Shown here in pieces: positions 1 to 8,622 of a stretch of DNA of 64,000 nt. The notes under the pieces were generated by a model. The model did not search any database, was not told the DNA's origin, and worked only from the letters and a program-made list of their open reading frames with translations. How positions within the stretch are numbered: the first letter of the stretch is position 1; each line of letters starts with the position of its first letter. The translations under genes and the position numbers were made by a program. This DNA is from UBA11358 sp049517655 (GTDB lineage Bacteria; Verrucomicrobiota; Verrucomicrobiia; Limisphaerales; UBA11358): the NCBI GenBank assembly GCA_049517655.1, contig JBEKRQ010000002.1:62001-126000 (forward strand), in the 5' to 3' direction.

Positions 1-733
1 GAAAATGGACCGGCCAAAGGGCGAAAAATTTGTCATGGCCGCCGATGATTTCCGTTTCGCCAAAATCGTTGGTGCGCGTGGTCACGTCTTTGTGTTCATT
101 ACCGGCCAGCGGCCAGAATTGCCAGCCACGCAATCCCTCACCGTGACGAAGGTGGAAAAACGGATAGAGATAATTATCCGTCACCACGTCGCGTTTGCGA
201 GTCTCGCTGTAAATCGGAAACATCACGAAAAAAATGTCGTCGTGAAACAGCCGGTCCTTGAGATGGCCGTAAAATGGAACAAGCGCGGTGTAATTTTCAC
301 CCGCGTCCGGCGAACGCTGTTGGAAATAAATCGGGAAAAGCGTGAAACGTCTTTTTGGGGTGTTCTCCTGGTTCTTACCTCCGGAAAAACTGAGTAATTG
401 GCAAAATTGCCAGCGAGACTCCGCTCCAAAACATTCGTAAGTCAGCAGCGGATAAAGCAGGTCATTTTCTTTCGATTCAACAGCAGGATCGGAATCGTGC
501 GAAAATAACGGTGAAATGCCCCATGTTTTTTCCGAATCTTTTTCCTGGCTGTAGAAAAATGGGCCGATTGCTTCGGAGCGATGCCCCGAATCCAATGTCA
601 ACGTAAACTGACTGAAGAGCGGCCCGGCGACAAAGTCATCCGCGCCGAAAACGCCAAAGGAAGAAAAGCTCAGCGCAAAAAACCACCAGCAAATTCTCGG
701 ACAAATTTTGAATTTTTTAGGACCAATTGACAT
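1..733 (-). CDS. Hypothetical secreted protein, 3' end cut by window edge
   Basis: An open frame with no stop runs from an ATG at 733 to the left edge, giving 244 codons. Residues 1-30 look like a signal peptide: basic start (KKFK), hydrophobic stretch WWFFALSFSSFGVFG, then Ala-Asp. The mature part is rich in aromatic residues and repeats a pattern of the type 'LYPFFH..GWQFWPL' and 'FPIYS/FPIYF', which suggests beta-strands of an outer-membrane or surface protein. It follows the MMPL transporter gene on the same strand after a ~100-bp gap, so it may be cotranscribed. I do not recognise a named family, and the C-terminus is unseen. Confidence 0.7.
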   Translation of the reverse strand, partial: MSIGPKKFKICPRICWWFFALSFSSFGVFGADDFVAGPLFSQFTLTLDSGHRSEAIGPFFYSQEKDSEKTWGISPLFSHDSDPAVESKENDLLYPLLTYECFGAESRWQFCQLLSFSGGKNQENTPKRRFTLFPIYFQQRSPDAGENYTALVPFYGHLKDRLFHDDIFFVMFPIYSETRKRDVVTDNYLYPFFHLRHGEGLRGWQFWPLAGNEHKDVTTRTNDFGETEIIGGHDKFFALWPVHF

Positions 734-836
734 GAAATTCCTGTCTGGCGTTATCGTTAATGGAAGCCTGTTTTACGTGATATTAACCATTTCAATGCTA
801 TTTTTAACATTCAGATTGACTTCTTGCCAAATTATT

Positions 837-3680
837 CTATTCTTGTCCACCACTTGAGGTATTTGACCTCGGTTCCTCCTGACCCAGTGTCGGCGATGAG
901 TTGTCGGCACTGGGTTGATTTGTTTTTATTAACGGACGCCACCGGCCAAGTAAATTCAACAACGCCGGTAAAAATGTCAGGCCCGCAATCATGCAGGTCG
1001 CAATACCCGTCGCCATCAGACAACCCAAAGTGTACAAGCCGTGATGTTTGGCGAGCATCAGGCTGCCGAAACCGGCAATGGCCGTCAACCCTGACACGAG
1101 CACAGCCTTGCCGGTGCTCCGCGACAAAATGCCGGGCGTGTGCTCCTCGGCAAAGCGATTAAGGATGTGAATGCCGTTGGTCACGCCAATGCCGATGACC
1201 AGAGGCAGCGTCATGATGTTTGCCAGATTAATGGGAATCGCCAGCCGGCCCATCAACCCTGCCAGCCAAAGCGTGCCGATGGCCACCGGCAGCAATGACA
1301 GAATCACGGCCCCCACACTCCGGAAATGGAAGAGCACCATGAGCGCAATGGCCGTCAAGGAATACCACGCCGCCTGCAAATAGCTGTCCTTCATCATCGT
1401 CTCGTATTCGTAGAATTGAACCGGTGTGCCGGTGGCATTGGGATCCACGGTCCGCAAAGCGGCGACGAATTTTTCCTGGTTGTCACGCTGCCAGACATCG
1501 TCCTTGGGATAAACCTGCAGCAAAAATTTTCCGGTCACACCCACAAATTGGTTGCGCACCGCTGGCGGCAGGTCCTCGACGCGCAACGGTGCGCTGTCGT
1601 CCTGCTGTTGCAGGAACCGGAAGGTCCCGATCAGATCGGAAAACAAGGCCTGCTGGAACTGCGCCAGTTTGTCCGCGTGTTCCGCAAGCGCCGAAGCGTC
1701 GCCTTGCAACATCGCCTTGCGCAAATTTTCAATCGCCTGCCGCAAGGAAACCAGCTGCCGGGTCAAAGCCGGATCGCCGTTCCCCACTTCTTCGAGCGCG
1801 TTGCCAAGATAACCGGAAAGTCCGTAAAGCGTACGGCTCAATTCATAAACATTCACCGGGCGCAGGTCCGGCGTGTTGAACGCAAGGGTTGCGATTTCCT
1901 GTTTGATTTCGCCAACCAATCTTAATTTGGTGGTCTGATCCGCGAGAAAATCGGCGTAAAATGGCGGTTCAACATCCGCGACCACCGGAAGCTTCTTTAT
2001 TTTTTCCGCCAGATCAACGGCATTGGTCAGCGAGTCGGCAATAACCGCTCCGTAAAGCAGCGATTTATCCGCCGAATCTAGCAGTTTGTGGGCGAAGACC
2101 ACCGACGGCAGGCTGGGACTCTGCAATTCGATCAGGTTGTAATCGAAATGAACTTTGCGGGCTTCAAACAACGCCGCCACACACAAACCGGCGGTGATGC
2201 CCATCACCAGCACGGGCCGTTGCAACCAGATGTTTTCAATCCGCGCCCGGGTTTCGTCCTCGGTTGCCTGGCGGTCAACGACATTTTGCCGACCGCGCAA
2301 CAGCAGCACCGGCAGCATCGTCATCATCGGCACAAAACATAGCAGCAGGCCGCCGCCGCAGATGATGCCCATTTCCTGAATGCCCTTGAAATGGGTGAAC
2401 GCCATCGCCAGGAACGCGCCCGCCGTGGTCAACGCGCCGGTGAAAATCCCCTGCCCGGTGAAGACCATCGCCTTGGTCAGCGCGGCTTCCGCCGCTTTAC
2501 CATGCCGCAGTTCCTCCTCATAACGGGTGATCAAATGCACGCCATAATCAATCCCCAAGCCGATGAGCATCGGCACAAACGTGACCGTCAAAATGTTCAG
2601 ATGCCCGATCGTCAGCGCGGCAAACGCGAGCGTATAGGCCAGACCGACGACCAGGCAGAGTGTTGCCTTGAAGGGCCGACCGGTCTCATTGTACCCGTAT
2701 ATGAAAATCAGCGCGCACAAAACGAGCGACACGATGCTGGCCAGCGTGGCGTCTTTCTTTGATTGCACCATTTGATCGTAATCCAGGACCGGCTGGCCCG
2801 TGAGACCCACGTTGAGGCCGGGCACTTCAATTTGCGTTTCTTTGACGAGCTGGCGCAAACGATCAATCGAGCTGGCGTTCAGCTCGTCCTGGATTCGCGC
2901 GACCGCTTGGCCCGCCGTTTCACGGTTGGTGCCCGCGCTGGGCGCATGGGTTTCAACCAAAAAAATGTGGCCGTTGGCAAAGGTGATGTAATTCGAGAGC
3001 ACACCACTTCCGCTGGGGTCGAACAAGGCGATGACATTGGGCGACGGCGGCGTGCCGGACCGTTGCAGGGAATCGGTGGCCTGCGTCACGATGCGTGTCA
3101 GCGCTGGCAGCGAATTGACCAGCGAGTCGGTGTCGGCGTTGGTTTCGCGCGGTGCGGTGCGGAACGCCGTGTTGATTTGTTCAAAAAACGAGACCAGGTT
3201 CGTCGTTTGGGTGAACTGCCGGATGAACGGTCGGGCGGCCTGGAGCATGATTTTCATCTCCATCAGGTTCGTCTCCGACCCGTAGAGCAGCCCTTTGGGG
3301 CCCATCATCATCGGGTTCTGCGCGTAAAAAACATCCTGGAACAGGTTCGTTTCCGCCTGCATTTTGGCGGCGATGCGTTCGACAAACTGCCGGTTTTTCT
3401 CGAGGTCGTCACTCTCCACCACCACCACCAGGGCATCCGGCTGCGGAAATTCCTTTTGGAACCGGAGAAAATTCCGGTGATATTTCTGGTTGGGCCCGAC
3501 CAGGTTGTCCTGGTTCATGTCGAAGGCGAGATGGCCGTAGGGCTTCGGCAGGGCATAAACCACGCAGATCAAGAACAAGCCGATCTGCGGCCAGAAAACC
3601 CATCGGGGATGACGGATCACTGCCGCCGCCAACCCGGCGAGCAGCCGCGCGGGAAAACTGTCAGCGCTTAATGCCTTCAT
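837..3680 (-). CDS. MMPL/RND-family transporter, HpnN-like
   Basis: This 947-residue inner-membrane protein has the duplicated RND layout. One TM helix lies at ~28-46, a large extracytoplasmic domain at ~50-310, five helices at ~312-460, then TM7 near 490, a second periplasmic domain, and five helices at ~780-930. The paired motifs 'GIDYGVHLITRYEEE' and 'GVTNGIHILNRFAEE' mark the two pseudo-symmetric helix-4 regions. This architecture matches the MMPL/HpnN group that moves hydrophobic lipids such as hopanoids out of the inner membrane. The substrate here is inferred only from family, since no hopanoid gene is visible. The gene starts 16 bp after the yebC stop and probably shares its transcript. 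Confidence 0.85.
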   Translation of the reverse strand: MKALSADSFPARLLAGLAAAVIRHPRWVFWPQIGLFLICVVYALPKPYGHLAFDMNQDNLVGPNQKYHRNFLRFQKEFPQPDALVVVVESDDLEKNRQFVERIAAKMQAETNLFQDVFYAQNPMMMGPKGLLYGSETNLMEMKIMLQAARPFIRQFTQTTNLVSFFEQINTAFRTAPRETNADTDSLVNSLPALTRIVTQATDSLQRSGTPPSPNVIALFDPSGSGVLSNYITFANGHIFLVETHAPSAGTNRETAGQAVARIQDELNASSIDRLRQLVKETQIEVPGLNVGLTGQPVLDYDQMVQSKKDATLASIVSLVLCALIFIYGYNETGRPFKATLCLVVGLAYTLAFAALTIGHLNILTVTFVPMLIGLGIDYGVHLITRYEEELRHGKAAEAALTKAMVFTGQGIFTGALTTAGAFLAMAFTHFKGIQEMGIICGGGLLLCFVPMMTMLPVLLLRGRQNVVDRQATEDETRARIENIWLQRPVLVMGITAGLCVAALFEARKVHFDYNLIELQSPSLPSVVFAHKLLDSADKSLLYGAVIADSLTNAVDLAEKIKKLPVVADVEPPFYADFLADQTTKLRLVGEIKQEIATLAFNTPDLRPVNVYELSRTLYGLSGYLGNALEEVGNGDPALTRQLVSLRQAIENLRKAMLQGDASALAEHADKLAQFQQALFSDLIGTFRFLQQQDDSAPLRVEDLPPAVRNQFVGVTGKFLLQVYPKDDVWQRDNQEKFVAALRTVDPNATGTPVQFYEYETMMKDSYLQAAWYSLTAIALMVLFHFRSVGAVILSLLPVAIGTLWLAGLMGRLAIPINLANIMTLPLVIGIGVTNGIHILNRFAEEHTPGILSRSTGKAVLVSGLTAIAGFGSLMLAKHHGLYTLGCLMATGIATCMIAGLTFLPALLNLLGRWRPLIKTNQPSADNSSPTLGQEEPRSNTSSGGQE

Positions 3681-3696
3681 GTTTCAGGCACGGGGT

Positions 3697-4440
3697 TCAT
3701 GACTTCACCGCGTCGTCGGGGAATTCGGCGTTGGAATAAACTTCATTCACATCGTCATGTTCTTCCAGCGCTTCAATCAATTTATTGACCGCTGCGATGG
3801 CCATTTCATCGGCCAATGGCAGGGTGATGGTGGGCAGCGCCGTGATTTCCGCCGCTTCGCATTTGATGCCCTTTGTTTCAACTTGTTTGTGCACGGCCTC
3901 AAAATTGCCCGGTTCGGTCAGAATTTCATATCCTTGCGGCTCGGCCTTGAAATCCTCCGCGCCCGCCTCGAGCGCCAGTTCCATCAATTGATCTTCCCCT
4001 GCCGCTTCGCGCGACACGATGATTTGCCCTTTCCGCTGAAACAACCGGCTGACCGAGCCCGGCGTTGCGATGCTGCCGTTGTTCTTGGTCACGATGCTGC
4101 GAATGTCCGACGCCGTGCGATTGCGGTTGTCCGTGCTCACCTCGACAAGCAGCGCCACGCCATGAGGCCCGTAAATTTCGTAGGTCAATTCCTCGTAGTT
4201 CGAGCCTTCGCCGCCGCCGGTGCCCTTCTTGATGGCGCGCTCGATGTTATCACGCGGCATGTTCGCCATCCGGCCCTTGAGTAGCACCATGCGCAGACGC
4301 GGATTCATGCCTGGATCGCCGCCGCCGATTTTGGCGGCAATGGTGATTTCGCGGCCCAGTTTGGAAAAAATCTTCCCGCGCTTGGCGTCAATCGCTCCCT
4401 TGAAGTGCTTGACCTTCGCCCATTTGCTGTGTCCGGACAT
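3697..4440 (-). CDS. yebC: YebC/PmpR family regulatory protein
   Basis: The 247-residue protein begins 'MSGHSKWAKVKHFKGAIDAK', the hallmark N-terminus of the YebC/PmpR family, followed by the conserved 'NMPRDNIERAIKKGTGG' segment and the three-domain length expected (~240-250). Family members act in the cytoplasm as transcriptional regulators, and some have been linked to relief of ribosome stalling; which role applies here cannot be read from sequence. The ATG at 4440 directly abuts a heptamer repeat element (4441-4519), so its upstream region, including any ribosome-binding site, is made of repeat sequence. Confidence 0.95.
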   Translation of the reverse strand: MSGHSKWAKVKHFKGAIDAKRGKIFSKLGREITIAAKIGGGDPGMNPRLRMVLLKGRMANMPRDNIERAIKKGTGGGEGSNYEELTYEIYGPHGVALLVEVSTDNRNRTASDIRSIVTKNNGSIATPGSVSRLFQRKGQIIVSREAAGEDQLMELALEAGAEDFKAEPQGYEILTEPGNFEAVHKQVETKGIKCEAAEITALPTITLPLADEMAIAAVNKLIEALEEHDDVNEVYSNAEFPDDAVKS

Positions 4441-4519
4441 GGTTGGTTATTGGTTGAATGTTGAGGGCCGAAAGCGAAGCCCAATTTTCTTTCAACTCTC
4501 AACTTTCATCTTTCAACTC
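4441..4519. repeat. Inverted heptamer-array element between ybjQ and yebC
   Basis: The left arm (4441-4467) reads GGTTGGTTATTGGTTGAATG and onward; the right arm (~4489-4519) is an array of 7-bp units such as TTTCAAC, TCTCAAC, TTTCATC, TTTCAAC. Each arm resembles the reverse complement of the other. The right arm supplies the last codons and stop of ybjQ, and the left arm touches the yebC start codon. The left arm matches the reverse complement of 44432-44458 at about 23 of 27 positions. Confidence 0.7.
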
Positions 4520-4851
4520 GCCCGCTCCACATAAACCGCTGTGCCGTAACACAGCACCTCGGTGATGCCCGCCGCAAGCTCCGTCGCGTCGTAACGCACG
4601 CCGATGACGGCGTTGGCACCGAGCTCTCCGGCATGTGTGAGCATCTGGTTGAAGGCGTCTTCGCGCGTGCGTTCGCAAAGATTGGTGTAAAGCGAAATGT
4701 TCCCGCCGAAAACCGCCTGAATGCTGGCGCCGAAATTCCCGACGATGGAGCGCGACCGCACAATGATGCCGCGCACGACACCGAACGATTTGTTGATGCG
4801 ATAACCGGGCAAATCAAATGTCGTGGTTGTCAATGGATGTGTCTGACTCAT
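4513..4851 (-). CDS. YbjQ family (UPF0145) heavy-metal-binding-domain protein
   Basis: The 112-residue product has the YbjQ signature: a short N-terminal strand, 'GVVRGIIVRSRSIVGNFGA' and 'GANAVIGVRYDATEL'. The family forms pentameric cytoplasmic assemblies of unknown function. An ATG 45 codons further upstream is in frame, but the region between shows no family similarity and overlaps the end of the DUF2752 gene, so I chose the ATG at 4851. The stop codon lies inside the heptamer repeat arm at 4489-4519. Confidence is high for the family and low for any function. Confidence 0.88.
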   Translation of the reverse strand: MSQTHPLTTTTFDLPGYRINKSFGVVRGIIVRSRSIVGNFGASIQAVFGGNISLYTNLCERTREDAFNQMLTHAGELGANAVIGVRYDATELAAGITEVLCYGTAVYVERAS

Positions 4852-4933
4852 GCCGGAATTGAACACGAGCACACGCGGCGACAAAAGCGAAAAGTTCCGT
4901 TTGCCCCGGAGCGCGGACAGCTTGTCCGCGTGC

Positions 4934-5371
4934 CTAAGGCGAGAGCCACGCAAACGCCGGCAAATTTCGCAACACGGTGAATACAAACACGGTTATGAGA
5001 AGCGCCCACAACATTATGGGCGATATAATGAACGCGACCGGTTGGTTTCGGGTTTTTTGCACGACAAACCATGCGCTCTGCGCCGTCAATGCCGTGAGCA
5101 CCAGTACAAGCAGCGCGTTGTCATGCAGCGCGAGCAAAACGTGGCCGTGCAACAATTGATACACCGCCCGCGTCCCGCCGCAGCCCGGACAATACAAACC
5201 CGTCAGCGCGTGAAACAGACACACGGGATAAAAACCGTGCGTAGCCGGGTTGAAGAAAAACAAAACGGCCAGCGCGCAAAGAATGGCAAAACTCAAAACC
5301 GCGCCCGCAAAAAATTTTAGCGAAGAAATCGTCGAAATTTTCGGCGGAATGGTTCGTGGTCCGGCGCGCAT
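4934..5371 (-). CDS. DUF2752 small membrane protein
   Basis: This 145-residue protein has three predicted TM helices (about 20-40, 75-95 and 110-135) and the DUF2752 core motif 'CLFHALTGLYCPGCGGTRA', with a CPxCGxTRA cluster at the second helix. DUF2752 proteins are short integral membrane proteins of unknown role, often encoded beside other small membrane proteins, as here. It lies 13 bp downstream of the GYF/DUF4190-type gene on the same strand and is probably in the same operon. Confidence 0.85.
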   Translation of the reverse strand: MRAGPRTIPPKISTISSLKFFAGAVLSFAILCALAVLFFFNPATHGFYPVCLFHALTGLYCPGCGGTRAVYQLLHGHVLLALHDNALLVLVLTALTAQSAWFVVQKTRNQPVAFIISPIMLWALLITVFVFTVLRNLPAFAWLSP

Positions 5372-5384
5372 GCTTTTTCAAAAA

Positions 5385-5885
5385 TCAGAATTGCCTTCCG
5401 TTGAATATGACGTCGGTGTGGCCGGACGCGATTGCGAACATCAAAAACAAAAGGCCGATGGCCGAAAGAATCAATCCGGCGATGGCGAGTCCGCGGCCTG
5501 TATAAAGTCCCGGCCGCTCGCTGATTTGCGCCAGCGCGATGATCGAAAAAATGAGGCCGAGAATGTTGAACGGGAATCCGCCGCAACAGCAAAGGCATGT
5601 CACCGACAAAATGCCGAAAAGCAGTCCTGCCGTCGCAAAGGAATTGGTTCTGGGCACCAAGCCCGCCATGGAAATCCCCGGCCTCAGCGGCCCAATCACC
5701 GGTGGAATCAGCGGCGCGAAATGTCCCGCAAATTCCGGCAACGCGCCGAGCGCCTTCCATCCCGTCGCGCCTTCCGCCAGCGTTTGTGTTTGTGCGTTGG
5801 CGCGGCCCTCGGCAATCCACTGTCGCAGTTGCTCAACTGCCGCCGGGCCATAGGTTCTGCCGTCCGCTCCAATGATTTTATACAT
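5385..5885 (-). CDS. GYF_2 plus DUF4190-type membrane protein
   Basis: The 166-residue product has an N-terminal GYF_2-like module ('MYKIIGADGRTYGPAAVEQL', residues 1-50) with the usual WI..G.A and GW..L positions. A linker leads to a DUF4190-like pair of TM helices at ~85-120 and ~130-155; the first contains a Cys-rich turn 'TCLCCCGGFPFNILG'. The predicted layout is a cytoplasmic GYF-like domain on a membrane anchor. Function is unknown. The gene starts 11 bp after the lpxA stop. Confidence 0.8.
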   Translation of the reverse strand: MYKIIGADGRTYGPAAVEQLRQWIAEGRANAQTQTLAEGATGWKALGALPEFAGHFAPLIPPVIGPLRPGISMAGLVPRTNSFATAGLLFGILSVTCLCCCGGFPFNILGLIFSIIALAQISERPGLYTGRGLAIAGLILSAIGLLFLMFAIASGHTDVIFNGRQF

Positions 5886-5896
5886 GGCGCACCCTT

Positions 5897-6694
5897 CTAT
5901 TCGTCCTCATTTTCGTCGCTTGCATGAGCGACATCTGTGCACACGCCGCGTTTTGTTTCGGTAATGAAGTCCAGTAAAATATTTGCCGGAGTGCTGGCGT
6001 TTTTTCCCCGCGCCTCCGCGATTGCCGCCCGCAAATTCTTTCCGCTGCGAAACAACAAGTGATAAAGCCGTTTCAATTCCAGCCGCTGTTCCGCTGTAAA
6101 TCCCGCGCGGCGCAGGCCGATGCTGTTCAACCCGCAAAGCTCATTCACCCGATGCACCATCGTGAACGGCGGCAAATCCTGGGTAATGACCGAGCCGCCC
6201 TGCATCAGCGCCAGCGTGCCGACGCGGCAAAACTGGTGCACGCAGCAGTTGCCGGAAATGAACGCACGGTCGCCCACTTCCACGTGCCCCGCCAGCAACG
6301 CGCCATTGGCCAAAATCACGTGGTCGCCGACCACGCAATTGTGCGCCACGTGGGCATTGGCCATGAAAAAATTGTGCGAGCCGATGATCGTTTCTGCGTC
6401 CGGTTTGTTCGAGCGGTGCGCCGTGAAATGTTCGCGGAACACGTTGTGGTCGCCGATGCGCAGGCGCGTCGGTTCGCCCTTGTATTTCAAATCCTGCGGC
6501 GCGTCGCCGATGACGCAGCCGGCGTGAAACTGGTTGTGCGCGCCAATCGTCGTCAGCCCCGTGAAATAAACGTGCGGCCCGACGACGCAGTCCGCGCCCA
6601 ACTCCACACCGTCGTCAATCACGGCATAAGGCCCTACGCGAACCGTGGAGTCCAGTTTCGCTTTCGGATGAATGATTGCAGTTGGGTGAATCAT
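5897..6694 (-). CDS. lpxA: UDP-N-acetylglucosamine O-acyltransferase (lipid A step 1)
   Basis: This 265-residue cytoplasmic enzyme transfers a hydroxyacyl chain from ACP to the 3-OH of UDP-GlcNAc. The first ~190 residues show hexapeptide repeats of the left-handed beta-helix, opening with 'IHPTAIIHPKAKLDSTVRVG'. The segment 'NAHVAHNCVVGDH' holds the catalytic histidine (probably His118, equivalent to E. coli His125). 'VHQFCRVG' and the alpha-helical C-terminus with 'GLNSIGLRRAGF' complete the family. Length matches typical LpxA (~262). No other lpx gene is present, so the usual fabZ-lpxA-lpxB cluster is broken here. Confidence 0.96.
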   Translation of the reverse strand: MIHPTAIIHPKAKLDSTVRVGPYAVIDDGVELGADCVVGPHVYFTGLTTIGAHNQFHAGCVIGDAPQDLKYKGEPTRLRIGDHNVFREHFTAHRSNKPDAETIIGSHNFFMANAHVAHNCVVGDHVILANGALLAGHVEVGDRAFISGNCCVHQFCRVGTLALMQGGSVITQDLPPFTMVHRVNELCGLNSIGLRRAGFTAEQRLELKRLYHLLFRSGKNLRAAIAEARGKNASTPANILLDFITETKRGVCTDVAHASDENEDE

Positions 6695-6795
6695 GTTTTA
6701 TTCGTTGAACCGTCTAATCGAGTTTTGCTCGGTGAACGGCAACAATTCAACGGTTTAATGCATTGCATCAAAATCAAAAAGGATTTTCAGCAGCT

Positions 6796-7602
6796 TTATT
6801 TTTTTAGGCCGTACTTGCGCAGCAATTCGGCAAAAGGCGTCGAACCATTCCACGCCGGTTTTGGTTTTAAGCCAAGCCGTTGCCAAAGCGCATCGAAAAA
6901 ATCAGGCTGCGGTTCGCCCGTCTTGGGATCCAGTTTGATTCCCGCCCGCCGCCACATCTCATGCCACAAATGGATGGCATAGGATTCGTTTGTAAACAGC
7001 TGCCTTGGCGGATTTGCATTTTCGGCCAGCAACCGTTTCCAGTCCCAAAAATCGAGCGGGCAAAAAACTTCGGGCGGTTTGACGAATTGCTGCAATCCGT
7101 TTTCGCGCACGATGCGGTCAATCAAAAGCGGGCCGGTTTTTCCCCACGTCAGTTGTGTCCGGTTTTCACGGCTGGCCGCCTCGTAACATTGGCGGACCAC
7201 CGCGTGGCCTGGGGGAAACTTGAGTGCCGCACCCGTGGCTTGGGTCCCGGTCCGGGTTCGCTCGCTCGCAATGATCACCGGATCCACAAAATCGAACCGT
7301 CGGAGACAAACCATGTCGGTGTCAACCCACCATCCGCCTCTCTCCAGCAGAAACTTGAAGTGAAAAAGATTGGCAAAGGCTGACACACTGCCTCTGCCTG
7401 GGCCGCGGGGGTAATAAAAAATCTCGGAGGCCGGAATAATTTCCGCCGCGTTGCGCAAAACCGTCCCACGGGGAACATTTGCGATTTCGTCGTAGCAATA
7501 CAAATGATACTCGTAGCCGTTTTTCAAAAAAGAGGTGATGGACAGTTGCTCCAGCAACAACAATGGCCGGCCAATCCACAAGCTGTTGATGACTTCTGAC
7601 AT
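6796..7602 (-). CDS. DXD glycosyltransferase (GT32/A4GalT-like)
   Basis: The 268-residue protein has a Rossmann-like start ('VINSLWIG..L') and a sugar-nucleotide/metal-binding DXD motif in 'GGWWVDTDMVCLR' near residue 95. The C-terminal motif 'YAIHLWHEMWR' is typical of the glycosyltransferase sugar-binding (DXD) and alpha-1,4-glycosyltransferase families. It probably transfers a sugar from a nucleotide donor onto a surface glycan or lipid A/core acceptor. The neighbouring lpxA supports an envelope role, but acceptor and donor are not predictable. A ~100-bp gap separates it from lpxA, and radC ends 5 bp upstream. Confidence 0.8.
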   Translation of the reverse strand: MSEVINSLWIGRPLLLLEQLSITSFLKNGYEYHLYCYDEIANVPRGTVLRNAAEIIPASEIFYYPRGPGRGSVSAFANLFHFKFLLERGGWWVDTDMVCLRRFDFVDPVIIASERTRTGTQATGAALKFPPGHAVVRQCYEAASRENRTQLTWGKTGPLLIDRIVRENGLQQFVKPPEVFCPLDFWDWKRLLAENANPPRQLFTNESYAIHLWHEMWRRAGIKLDPKTGEPQPDFFDALWQRLGLKPKPAWNGSTPFAELLRKYGLKK

Positions 7603-7607
7603 GTCTT

Positions 7608-8309
7608 TTACGAATAAAAATGCCCCAACTCGCGCAACGAAACGTAATCCTTTGGCCGTTCCGGCGTCGCGCGGCCAATGATGACGTGGTCGAGCACTTC
7701 AATTTTCAAAAGCTGACCGGCACGGATCAAATCGCGCGTTACCTTGATGTCGGCCTCGCTCGGCGTCGGGTCGCCACTCGGATGATTGTGCGCCAGCACC
7801 ACAGCTGCGGCATTGGCGGCAATGGCAGACCTGAATACCTCGCGCGGATGCACCAAAAGCGTGTCAAGCGTGCCTTCTGTGATTTTTTCGTCCACGCGGA
7901 TGAGACGGTGCCGCGTGTTCAACAGCAGCACCTGTAACGTTTCCACGTTTTTGACCAGGTTCATTTCGCGCAGCAACCGCACAACGTTTTCAGGATTATC
8001 GAGCACGGGTGATTCGTGCTGGAGTTCGCCCGCCATCTTCCGCGCCAGCGCAAACGCGGCCACCAGCGTCACCGCCTTGTCACGCCCGATACCTTTGACC
8101 TTTTGCAAATCGGCGATGGATGCCTGCGCCAGCGCCTGAAGCGTGCCGAACTTCTGCAAAAGCTGCCTGCCGATTTCGACCGCATTCACGCCTTTTAAAC
8201 CGGTGCGTAGCAGAATGGCTATTAATTCCGCATGGCTCAAGGCGTCCGCGCCATGCTCGACGAGTCGCTCGCGTGGACGTTCACTGACAGGCTGATCCTT
8301 GAGGCGCAT
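7608..8309 (-). CDS. radC: RadC family JAB/MPN-domain protein
   Basis: The 233-residue product carries an N-terminal helix-hairpin-helix region ('LQKVKGIGRDKAVTLVAAF', residues ~75-95) and a C-terminal MPN/JAB domain. Its metal-binding motif 'LAHNHPSGDPTPSEADI' (HxHPSGx7D) is intact. RadC proteins are named DNA repair proteins, but their biochemical role is unsettled. A frame extends upstream to 8486, but that part runs through repeat-rich sequence; 'MRLKDQPVSERPRERL' at 8309 is the canonical start. Confidence 0.93.
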   Translation of the reverse strand: MRLKDQPVSERPRERLVEHGADALSHAELIAILLRTGLKGVNAVEIGRQLLQKFGTLQALAQASIADLQKVKGIGRDKAVTLVAAFALARKMAGELQHESPVLDNPENVVRLLREMNLVKNVETLQVLLLNTRHRLIRVDEKITEGTLDTLLVHPREVFRSAIAANAAAVVLAHNHPSGDPTPSEADIKVTRDLIRAGQLLKIEVLDHVIIGRATPERPKDYVSLRELGHFYS

Positions 8310-8331
8310 GGATTTGTTCACACCGATTGAT

Positions 8332-8612
8332 TTAACCGCGAAACACACGAAACACACGAAAAAATTTGTCGAAAATCTTAATTTCCCCTTCAACCTTCTT
8401 CGCGCGGCATTTACAGCCCCGTTAGGGGCGAAATCTTTGTAGCAACGCCTACGCAAAATAATTCCGAGCCCCGTCAGGAGCGGCATATTCCGATGTCGCT
8501 CCGCTGGAGCTTGAATTTGTTTTGATGCGGATTTCTACAAATATGGCGCACCTCCGGCGCTTTCTTTTACGCGACAAATCTGTGTTTCATCTGCGTTCAT
8601 CTGTGGCTAAAG
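8332..8612. repeat. Repeat-filled intergenic region between radC and addA
   Basis: This ~310-bp divergent gap holds no credible gene. It contains a 9-10 bp periodic tract at ~8336-8365 (CGAAACACA-type units). Two imperfect palindromes of the GCCCCGTTAGGGGCG type lie at ~8415-8434 and ~8466-8486, about 50 bp apart. A 10-11 bp periodic tract sits at ~8580-8608, built on ATCTGTGTTTC / ATCTGCGTTC / ATCTGTGG. The periodic tracts resemble shorter ones at ~36116-36145, ~37698-37735 and ~39992-40025. Any promoter for radC or addA must lie within or beside this material. Confidence 0.6.
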
Positions 8613-8622
8613 TTTCCGCCAG

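Noticed and set aside
1326..1925. Long plus-strand frames inside the MMPL transporter gene.
   Set aside because: They lie wholly within a clearly coding minus-strand gene and have no family features; high GC produces such antisense frames.
8310..8486. A 59-codon N-terminal extension of radC.
   Set aside because: It consists of translated palindromes and periodic repeats with no RadC similarity.
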